From: Acinetobacter sp. ANC 3781 | GTDB taxonomy: Bacteria; Pseudomonadota; Gammaproteobacteria; Pseudomonadales; Moraxellaceae | Assembly (NCBI RefSeq): GCF_004331285.1 | Contig: NZ_SJOH01000008.1 | Span: 79,768-143,767 of the forward strand | DNA length: 64,000 nt | Direction of reading: 5' to 3' | Shown here: positions 57,451-64,000 of the stretch, in pieces | How the letters are laid out: each line of letters starts with the position of its first letter | How positions within the stretch are numbered: position 1 is the stretch's first letter | Position numbers and translations under genes: made by a program | The notes under the pieces: generated by a model | Told to the model about the DNA's origin: nothing | Seen by the model: the letters and a program-made list of their open reading frames with translations, nothing else | Databases searched by the model: none

Positions 57451-58506
57451 ATGAGAAAAATCATTCACATCGACATGGATGCCTTTTATGCATCCGTGGA
57501 ACTCAAAGAACGACCCGATCTAAAGCACTTACCTGTGGTGGTTTCCTCACACCATCCACGCGCTGTGGTTTATGCTGCCTCCTATCCTGCACGTGAGTTT
57601 GGCCTCCGCTCTGCCATGCCGATGTCACAAGCCAAAAAACACTGTCCTCAAGTGATCGTCATTGAGCCGAATTTTGAAAAATATCGTGCGATTTCAAATC
57701 AGATTCATCAGATTTTTCAGCGTTATACATCGCTTATTGAACCGCTGTCTTTAGATGAAGCCTATTTGGATGTTACCGATAATTTACAGAACATTCCTAG
57801 TGCCACAGAAGTTGCCATGCGGATAAGAGAAGATATTTTTCAAGTCACTGGTTTAACAGCATCGGCTGGTGTCGCTCCAAATAAGTTTTTAGCTAAAATT
57901 GCTTCGGACTGGCATAAACCGAATGGCATCTGTGTGATTAAACCCTCACAGGTGCAAACCTTTATTCAACATTTGCCGCTGAAAAAAATTCCCGGTGTCG
58001 GTAAAGTCACCCAAGAAAAACTCAAAAATCTGCAATTGGAAACCTTGGGCGATTTACAGCACATTGAAGAAGGGGTGCTAATTCAGCATTTTGGAAAATA
58101 CGGTAGACAACTTTTCCTGTATGCCCAAGGGATTGATGAGCGACCGGTGCAAGCTGAACGGGAACGCCAGCAAATCTCTAAAGAAACTACCTTTGATAAT
58201 GATCTGACTTTAACCCAATGCCAGAATTATTGGTTCGAACTGATGAAGCAAGTTTGGATGAATTTAGAGAAAAAACAACTCTGTGCACGTGGTGTTTCTG
58301 CCAAACTCAAACTTAAAAATTTTCAGGTTCTACAACACAGCAAAAGCTTTAAACAACCCTTGGAAAATCAAGAGCAACTTGAAGATGTACTTCAGCAATT
58401 GCTCAACGAAATGCAGATTCCTGAACATTTTCAATTCCGCTTAATTGGCGTGGGGGTTTACCAGCTTTCCGACCAACTGGATCAGCCTCAGCTTTCACTC
58501 TGGTAA
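57451..58506 (+). CDS. dinB: DNA polymerase IV
   Basis: A Y-family translesion polymerase. The 351-residue protein has DMDAFYAS (D8 and D10 region), SLDEAYLDV near residue 101 with the catalytic aspartate and glutamate, the helix-hairpin-helix IPGVGKV near 183 and a little-finger domain. The C-terminal [10 protein letters not shown] resembles a clamp-binding tail. No clear LexA box is recognised upstream, which fits Acinetobacter, where SOS control is atypical. Confidence 0.95.
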   Translation: MRKIIHIDMDAFYASVELKERPDLKHLPVVVSSHHPRAVVYAASYPAREFGLRSAMPMSQAKKHCPQVIVIEPNFEKYRAISNQIHQIFQRYTSLIEPLSLDEAYLDVTDNLQNIPSATEVAMRIREDIFQVTGLTASAGVAPNKFLAKIASDWHKPNGICVIKPSQVQTFIQHLPLKKIPGVGKVTQEKLKNLQLETLGDLQHIEEGVLIQHFGKYGRQLFLYAQGIDERPVQAERERQQISKETTFDNDLTLTQCQNYWFELMKQVWMNLEKKQLCARGVSAKLKLKNFQVLQHSKSFKQPLENQEQLEDVLQQLLNEMQIPEHFQFRLIGVGVYQLSDQLDQPQLSLW

Positions 58507-58938
58507 GTATTTGAGTGCTTTTTAATCAAAAGAATAAAATTAGGTCAATTGATTACACACGAATTGTATTTTTGCGGTACTCTATTGGCGCGATGCATTT
58601 ATCCATGTAGCCGCTGAGATGCTAGAAATCACCTTTACTTTTAGCATGCTGTCCTGTGATTGGCGTGACGATCAAATCCGAATATTACAGGGCAACTCTT
58701 GTAAACCATGGAATCCTCTCCTGCATGTCTTATGCGAATATTCCAGTAAATCTTCAAGTATAATAACTCGGTTAAGCCACTCTAAATAATTTCATTGGTA
58801 CTGTTATTGATGGGGTAAAATTTTTACTGTCTGGCATTTTTACTCTACTCATTTTTAAAAACCATTTATCCCCGTATTGATTGCAATACAAGTATGTTGT
58901 TTATCGTCCTTTTACACCAAAAATCTAGGATTAATCTC
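58507..58938. other. Gap with no recognised gene
   Basis: A 430-base stretch between dinB and ridA. One forward frame is open for about 66 codons, beginning near 58585 and containing AAEMLEITFTFSMLSC, with no plausible ribosome site and no recognised family. It may be a gene remnant. The end of the region is AT-rich and leads to ridA. No RNA gene is seen. Confidence 0.4.
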
Positions 58939-59298
58939 ATGACTGTTCAACGTTTACATGTTTCTAAACGCTTCTCTGAAATTGCGATTTCAGGCAATCT
59001 GGTGCATCTTGCAGGTCAACTAGCTTCGGACTTTAATTTAGATATTAAGGGACAAACTCAACAGACTCTGGATATTATTGATCAATTTCTTGAAGATGCC
59101 GGTACGGACAAAAGCCAGATTCTGTCAGTCACCATTTATTTGAAAGATATTGAAAAAGATTATGCTGCTTTTAATGAGATCTGGGATATGTGGGTTGCCG
59201 ATATTGAAGCTCTCCCCCGCACCTGCGTTGAAGCGAAGTTGTATGATCCACGTGTTCTGGTTGAGCTGACTGTCACTGCTGTTCGTGCGGCGAATTAA
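58939..59298 (+). CDS. ridA: RidA-family reactive imine deaminase
   Basis: RidA proteins hydrolyse reactive enamine/imine intermediates made by PLP enzymes such as threonine deaminase. The start is the ATG at 58939 (119 residues, MTVQRLHVSKRFSE); an upstream extension is not conserved. The active-site arginine lies in LPRTCVEAKL near residue 95. The N-terminal GNLVHLAGQLASD is typical. It belongs to the RidA superfamily, though a subgroup cannot be assigned with certainty. Confidence 0.85.
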   Translation: MTVQRLHVSKRFSEIAISGNLVHLAGQLASDFNLDIKGQTQQTLDIIDQFLEDAGTDKSQILSVTIYLKDIEKDYAAFNEIWDMWVADIEALPRTCVEAKLYDPRVLVELTVTAVRAAN

Positions 59299-59309
59299 AG
59301 CAAAAAATA

Positions 59310-59343
59310 AACAAGCATGAAAGTATAGGCATTCATGCTTGTT
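59310..59343. terminator. Bidirectional terminator after ridA
   Basis: AACAAGCATGAA and TTCATGCTTGTT are perfect 12-bp arms with a 10-base loop, between converging ridA and the DUF2726 gene. Confidence 0.8.
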
Positions 59344-59347
59344 GTTA

Positions 59348-59893
59348 TTAACCCAAGATGCGAATTTTTTTCCGTTCCAACTCAGGATAAAAACTATACT
59401 TTTTTGGGGTAATTTCAGCCTGTATATCTAATAAATTATGAGTGGATTTTTCAAGCAGGAAATCTTGTCTCAACTGATAATATTCAGGTACATCTTCATA
59501 ACGAATCACACGATATCCCGCCATAGCCAATAACGCATCCTGATATTGGGAATTCTGCTGACGTTTTAATATCATGGGATCATCTAGTGCAATAATGGCA
59601 GTCACTTGATGATGTTCATCAAGCACAACAAAATCTGCCACCATATTACGATATTTATGACGGGTACGAGAGTATTTGGTGGTCAATAACGCATCAAATG
59701 AAACATGGGCCAACACCGTACTCTGTGGCAATATCCCCTTGAGTCGGGTATAGGTGAGTTGTTCATTAATATTAAAAATAGCCCTTTGCTTTAAAGCACT
59801 ATCTTGCTGTTTGGTGCCGCTTTCCAGACTTTTCCAAGCCATTATCAGCACACACAATAGGAGTAAACTCCCAATCAAAATATAAACCATCAT
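59348..59893 (-). CDS. DUF2726-domain membrane-anchored protein
   Basis: A 181-residue protein with an N-terminal membrane segment (residues 4-22) and a DUF2726 domain. The domain resembles a nuclease-like fold: VADFVVLDEHHQVTAIIALDD near residues 90-108 and GYRVIRYEDVPEY near 125. AGGA lies eight bases before the first of two tandem ATGs. Function unknown. CGGTGTGACACCG, an inverted repeat, lies 34-46 bases upstream (59927-59939). Confidence 0.8.
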   Translation of the reverse strand: MMVYILIGSLLLLCVLIMAWKSLESGTKQQDSALKQRAIFNINEQLTYTRLKGILPQSTVLAHVSFDALLTTKYSRTRHKYRNMVADFVVLDEHHQVTAIIALDDPMILKRQQNSQYQDALLAMAGYRVIRYEDVPEYYQLRQDFLLEKSTHNLLDIQAEITPKKYSFYPELERKKIRILG

Positions 59894-60199
59894 CCTCTTA
59901 GTCCTTTAAATTTTTTATAATCTTTCCGGTGTCACACCGATTGTTATGAAAGTTAGTATACAGCTAGTATTTTTATAAATATTTTAAGCAAACAAACTTC
60001 ATTTAATGATGACAAAATCATTATAAAAACTGACAAAAAATTGCAGTTCTTTTATTTGTATCATAGATGTCTAACTGAATCCTTCATTAGACACTGAAAT
60101 AGGGTATATCAAGGTTTAGCACAGATGCAACTATACTTTTAGCTATTGTCCTACAATTCCGATGAGCAACTTAATTACTGTTATTTTTTAATGGATTAT
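59894..60199. other. AT-rich gap
   Basis: About 300 bases between the DUF2726 gene and the ygiQ terminator. It contains CGGTGTCACACCG (59927-59939) as a short inverted repeat and otherwise AT-rich sequence. No promoter, RNA or reading frame is convincingly recognised. Confidence 0.4.
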
Positions 60200-60227
60200 A
60201 AAAAAGAACGCTTAAGCGTTCTTTTTT
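60200..60227. terminator. Terminator after ygiQ
   Basis: AAAAAAGAACGCTTAAGCGTTCTTTTTT region (60200-60227): a perfect palindrome with flanking T-runs on both strands, 10 bases after the ygiQ stop. Confidence 0.9.
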
Positions 60228-60237
60228 ATTTTTTAAA

Positions 60238-62658
60238 TCAAGCTTTCGATTTCGGCTTAGACTTACCTTTTACTTTAGGCCCACCAAACGGTTTTTTAGC
60301 ATCACCTGTTTCTCGTGGAGGCAAACCGGTATGCTGAGTCAAAATCTGACCTTTTTCAGGACGTTTTTTGGTGTTTGACGGACGTGATGGATTCGCTGCT
60401 GAATGATTACGAGCAGCATTATCACCGCTACGTTTTTGCGAATCACCGGCAACAGTCGAATTTTTCTTACGTGCCGATTGATACTGACCTTCAGTGCCTA
60501 CAGGCTGATAGGTCGGAATCAAATGCTGTTTCGAGTTACCAATCAGGTCAGAGCGACCCATTTCTTTTAATGCTTCACGCAGCAAGGGCCAGTTATTCGA
60601 ATCATGGTAACGCAAGAATGCTTTATGCAAACGACGACGCTTATCCCCTTTCACAATGTCCACATTTTCAGTATAACGCGCCACTTTCGCCAACGGATTT
60701 TTACCCGTGTGGTACATGGTAGTTGCTGTTGCCATTGGTGAAGGATAGAAATTCTGTACCTGATCGGCACGGAAACCGTTTTTCTTCAACCAAATCGCTA
60801 AGTTCATCATGTCATAATCGGTAGTACCCGGATGCGCTGCGATGAAATAAGGAATCAGGTACTGTTCTTTACCTGCTTCCTTGCTGAAACGGTCAAACAT
60901 TTGCTTGAAGCGATCATAAGTACCTATACCCGGTTTCATCATCTTCGACAATGGACCTTTTTCAGTATGTTCCGGTGCAATTTTCAAATAACCACCGACA
61001 TGATGCTGAACCAGTTCTTTCACATACTCAGGGTTCAATACAGCCAGGTCATAACGCAAACCTGAACTAATCAGAATCTTTTTAATGCCTTTTAGTTCAC
61101 GTGCCTTACGATATAACTGCGTCAACGGTGCATGATCGGTATGCAAGTTTTGACAAACACCTGGGAATACACACGATGGTTTACGACAGTTTTTCTCAAT
61201 TTCAGGATCTTTACACTGCAAACGATACATGTTCGCAGTTGGCCCACCTAAATCAGAGATAATTCCAGTAAAGCCAGGTGCTGTATCACGAATTTTTTCA
61301 ACTTCACGCAGAATCGATTCTTCAGAACGGTTTTGGATAATACGACCCTCATGTTCAGTAATTGAACAGAAAGTACACCCGCCAAAACAGCCACGCATAA
61401 TGTTCACAGAGAACTTGATCATGTCAAATGCGGGGAAACGTGCCTCACCATAAACTGGATGAGGCAAACGTGCATACGGCAAGTCAAACACATAATCCAT
61501 TTCTTCGGTGGTTAACGGAATTGGGGGCGCATTTAACCAAACATCACGCTCACCATGCTTTTGTACCATGGCACGGGCATTACCGGGATTGGTTTCCAAA
61601 TGCAAAATACGGTTGGCATGTGCATACAGAACCGGATCACTGGCGACTTCTTCAAATGCAGGCAAACGAATCACAGCCAGTTCACGTGGCGGTAATTTAT
61701 GTTTAATGGCTTTTGATGGTGCCGCTTGAAGCTGAACAATTTGCGTATCGGCATCCAGATTATCCCCTTCGCGGATAATTGGATTGGCAACCAGTTCTTT
61801 TTGGAAATTTTGATATTGAGTTAAAGAATTACCTTTATCTTTTTCTATTTCACAGCCGTCTAAATCTTCAGTCATCACATACGGATTGATGATCGGATCG
61901 ACACGTCCAATGCTATCCACATCATTAGATGCAATTTCGACAAACTTGGCTTTAGAGGCACGATTATGTTTGTTGACAATAAATGCTGTACCACGAACAT
62001 CGGTAATTTCGTGAATTTTTTCACCTTTGGCCAAACGGTGCATAACTTCAGTAATCGAGCGTTCGCCATTACCGTACATCAATAAATCGGCTTTTGAATC
62101 CATCAATACCGAGCGACGGACTTTATCTGACCAGTAATCATAATGGGCAATACGACGTAAGGATGCTTCAATCCCCCCCAAGAGTACGGGTACGTCAGGA
62201 AATGCTTCACGGCAACGCTGACAATACACAGTTGCTGCACGGTCTGGGCGTTTGTTTGGCTGATTGTCTGGTGAATAAGCATCATCGGAACGGATTTTAC
62301 GGTCCGCCGTATAACGGTTGATCATGGAATCCATATTGCCTGCGGTCACGCCCCAAGCAATGGTCGGTTTACCTAATACACGAAATGCCTCAGGATCAGT
62401 CCAATCGGGCTGAGCAATAATTCCCACACGAAAGCCTTGTGCTTCAAGAGTACGTCCAATAATGCCTGAACAGAAAGATGGGTGGTCAATATAGGCATCG
62501 CCACAAACTAAAATAAAGTCACAGGCATCCCAGCCGAGTAGATCCATTTCCTCGCGTGACATCGGCAAAAATGGTGCGGGTTCAAAACAAGACGCCCAAT
62601 ATTTGTCGTAATCAAACAACGCGGTCGGCGCTGTCTGTGCGGTATAAGCTGTAGACAT
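60238..62658 (-). CDS. ygiQ: YgiQ-family radical SAM protein
   Basis: A large radical SAM enzyme. The ATG at 62658 gives 806 residues ([21 protein letters not shown]). The N-terminal part has a B12-binding-like fold region ([26 protein letters not shown]). The iron-sulfur motif CxxxCxxC is [12 protein letters not shown] near residue 395. The C-terminal 80 residues are basic and low-complexity ([20 protein letters not shown]... KSKPKSKA), longer than a core enzyme requires. The reaction is not established. It stands alone behind a terminator. Confidence 0.92.
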   Translation of the reverse strand: MSTAYTAQTAPTALFDYDKYWASCFEPAPFLPMSREEMDLLGWDACDFILVCGDAYIDHPSFCSGIIGRTLEAQGFRVGIIAQPDWTDPEAFRVLGKPTIAWGVTAGNMDSMINRYTADRKIRSDDAYSPDNQPNKRPDRAATVYCQRCREAFPDVPVLLGGIEASLRRIAHYDYWSDKVRRSVLMDSKADLLMYGNGERSITEVMHRLAKGEKIHEITDVRGTAFIVNKHNRASKAKFVEIASNDVDSIGRVDPIINPYVMTEDLDGCEIEKDKGNSLTQYQNFQKELVANPIIREGDNLDADTQIVQLQAAPSKAIKHKLPPRELAVIRLPAFEEVASDPVLYAHANRILHLETNPGNARAMVQKHGERDVWLNAPPIPLTTEEMDYVFDLPYARLPHPVYGEARFPAFDMIKFSVNIMRGCFGGCTFCSITEHEGRIIQNRSEESILREVEKIRDTAPGFTGIISDLGGPTANMYRLQCKDPEIEKNCRKPSCVFPGVCQNLHTDHAPLTQLYRKARELKGIKKILISSGLRYDLAVLNPEYVKELVQHHVGGYLKIAPEHTEKGPLSKMMKPGIGTYDRFKQMFDRFSKEAGKEQYLIPYFIAAHPGTTDYDMMNLAIWLKKNGFRADQVQNFYPSPMATATTMYHTGKNPLAKVARYTENVDIVKGDKRRRLHKAFLRYHDSNNWPLLREALKEMGRSDLIGNSKQHLIPTYQPVGTEGQYQSARKKNSTVAGDSQKRSGDNAARNHSAANPSRPSNTKKRPEKGQILTQHTGLPPRETGDAKKPFGGPKVKGKSKPKSKA

Positions 62659-62778
62659 GGCTAGCAAATTCTCGGCTGGCAGATGAAAGATCTTAAAATG
62701 AGATCAAAGATGAAAGCCGATCATTTTACCATGAATTCCGCTCACATTCCTGATTAAAAAATATACAAAAACAGTAGT

Positions 62779-63759
62779 TTAAATTTTTAATAATTTGCTG
62801 TTTATAAAAATGGTCGACGATGAAGCCAGACCGAAAAATAAACCTGACATCAGCACACAACAATAAACCACATTAAACCGTTGCCGCCCTAGTTTCTTCA
62901 CATCAGCCCCACTAATATGCCCCAAAGCACTAAATCCCATAGAGTAACTAAACAGATAAAGCGAAGAAACCGCTGCACGATATTTGTAAGGATTGCGTGG
63001 AGATCCAACTTGAGGTGGAATATGCAGCAAAAAAGGAGAAGGTAAATAAAGTCAGTCCAATCGAAAGGATCAGCATCAGCCATAAACCGAGCAGCTTAGT
63101 CATTAACATTACAGAAAATACTTTATTTTGCCCAAACTTCATGCACCAACCTGCTGCAAGAGATAAACCATAAAATTTGTCAATGTAAGCAATTGAAATA
63201 AAATAAATTTATTTTTTTCTAGTTCAAAGAGCCTTTGCAATACGGGATAACTCATATAGTTAAATACTGTGACAACTAAAGGTCACAGTAATAATTAAAT
63301 CGAGTAAGCCAATAATCAAAATTACCGTTTGCCAAAAAATAAAATCTACTAAAATCCTAGCAATAACACGACCATCCATACTGCCAAGAGCAACCCCTAA
63401 AATATAATGGCATGGCAACCTATAACAAGAAGTAAGCAGCTGTGAATCAATAGGCTTGCATCCAAAACAGTGCCCAAATCATCATTGGTTTATAACCAAA
63501 TCGATCTGAAATTAAGCCTTTAAACAATAATCCTATTGCAAGGGTCACAGTAGAAAAGGATAAAGAGAAACTGTTATGTGTCGGAGAGACAGCAAAGAAT
63601 TTTGCAAATATCGGCATCATCGGTTGCATAAAATCCAACAATGAAAAAGAGTAAAATGCTGCTGAAAATAATGAGAGAGAAATGGTTTGGAATCATATTC
63701 AATACAAGTGAGCTCAAAATTTGAATCAAATATAAGAACTCTGTATGCCGAATGGGCAT
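62779..63759 (-). pseudogene. Shattered MFS transporter gene (YnfM-like)
   Basis: Fragments in successive minus-strand frames rebuild one transporter: MPIRHTEFLYLIQILSSLVLN, then FMQPMMPIFAKFFAVSPTH with GLLFKGLISDRFGYKPMM, ALGSMDGRVIARILVDF, and KFGQNKVFSVMLMTKLLGLW through RAAVSSLYLFSYSMGFSALG. At least two frameshifts (near 63640 and 63010) and several stops separate them. TACTGTGAC/GTCACAGTA (63265-63290) forms a 9-bp inverted repeat inside. No intact product is possible. Confidence 0.85.
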
Positions 63760-63821
63760 ATTTCTATGTTCAATGTCTATAGCTGAAATAAAACAATGCT
63801 TGTAGTATTTATTTTAAGCAT

Positions 63822-63853
63822 AAAAAAAGCCCCGCTATTTAAGCGGGGCTTTT
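63822..63853 (-). terminator. Terminator of the rRNA operon
   Basis: AAAAGCCCCGCTT and AGCGGGGCTTTTTTT form a strong GC stem on the minus strand just after the 5S RNA. Confidence 0.9.
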
Positions 63854-63863
63854 GGAATAATGA

Positions 63864-63977
63864 GCTGGCGATGACTTACTCTCACATGGGTAACCCCACA
63901 CTACCATCAGCGCAAAGAGGTTTCACTTCTGAGTTCGGGAAGGGATCAGGTGGTTCACTCTTGCTATTGTCGCCAGC
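63864..63977 (-). rRNA. rrf: 5S ribosomal RNA
   Basis: A 114-base 5S RNA on the minus strand. Its ends pair (GCTGGCGA at the 5' end and TCGCCAGC at the 3' end). Internal features include CCTGATCCCTTCCCGAACTC and AAGTGAAACCTC, both diagnostic. The operon (16S, tRNAs, 23S) lies outside the right edge, upstream on this strand. Confidence 0.95.
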
Positions 63978-64000
63978 ACAACTGTTATGGATACGTTCGG

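Noticed and set aside
59950..60045. Another Pho box array before the DUF2726 gene
   Set aside because: Two TGACA strings occur, but they are 21 rather than 22 bases apart and the intervening half-site does not match.
60146..60337. Small open frame over the ygiQ terminator
   Set aside because: It runs through a terminator palindrome and into the antisense end of ygiQ; no ribosome site or family.
63265..63290. Terminator inside the shattered MFS gene
   Set aside because: The 9-bp inverted repeat has no T-run on either side and lies inside pseudogene sequence.

Overview
The window looks like a chromosomal segment of an Acinetobacter species. It is moderately AT-rich, and its gene order and protein sequences fit that genus: dksA-gluQRS, the feoAB operon, xerD-dsbC-hom-thrC, gacA next to pilSR, lptFG/pepA/holC, ribE-ribD-nrdR and amtB-glnK. 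Nothing in the window fixes the species. No prophage, insertion sequence, CRISPR array or integrated island is visible. It is mostly core chromosome with a few accessory genes and four decayed loci.

Layout. 0-5 kb: dksA, gluQRS and a small zinc-ribbon gene face the cell-wall pair murD-ftsW. 5-7.2 kb: a ferrous-iron operon, feoA-feoB plus a Cys-rich membrane peptide, behind a Fur-like site. 7.3-12 kb: xerD, a DsbC-like lipoprotein, hom and thrC. 12-19.7 kb: pbpG, gacA, pilS-pilR, ctpA and gpmI. 19.7-25 kb: lptF-lptG facing pepA-holC, a coiled-coil gene and a 72-residue protein behind a strong Pho-box array. 25-29.3 kb: dedA-like, ribE, an orphan D12-class adenine methylase, ribD and nrdR. 29.4-33.3 kb: glnK-amtB with two sigma-54 type promoters, ubiK and comM. 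33.3-38 kb: a dead acetyltransferase gene, two TorF-type porins and an OprD-type porin. 38-43.5 kb: ppa, a MAPEG protein, fadD and parC. 43.7-50.8 kb: a large unrecognised protein, a NiaP-like transporter, a TRIC/UPF0126 protein, a YchJ-like protein, a TerC-CBS-CorC fusion and a LOG-family hydrolase. 50.8-57.4 kb: a divergent PiT-like permease behind a second Pho-box array, a choice-of-anchor-I lipoprotein, an MdtD-like exporter, a GH25 lysozyme and an interrupted metallo-hydrolase. 57.4-64 kb: dinB, ridA, a DUF2726 protein, ygiQ, a shattered MFS gene, then the 5S rRNA and terminator of an rrn operon that enters from the right edge on the minus strand.

The most informative signals are regulatory. 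Two intergenic regions each carry four 7-bp Pho half-sites at an exact 11-bp period. One precedes an uncharacterised 72-residue protein, the other a divergent PiT-like permease, and both end about 70 nt before the start codon. This suggests two undescribed phosphate-starvation genes. glnK and amtB each have a -24/-12 promoter, which fits NtrC/RpoN nitrogen control. feoAB has a Fur-like box between its -35 and -10. Other second-look items are a 16-bp perfect palindrome between lptF and pepA, a CRP-like site before the 583-residue unknown protein, and a promoter-plus-terminator arrangement between terC and the LOG gene that could encode a small RNA.
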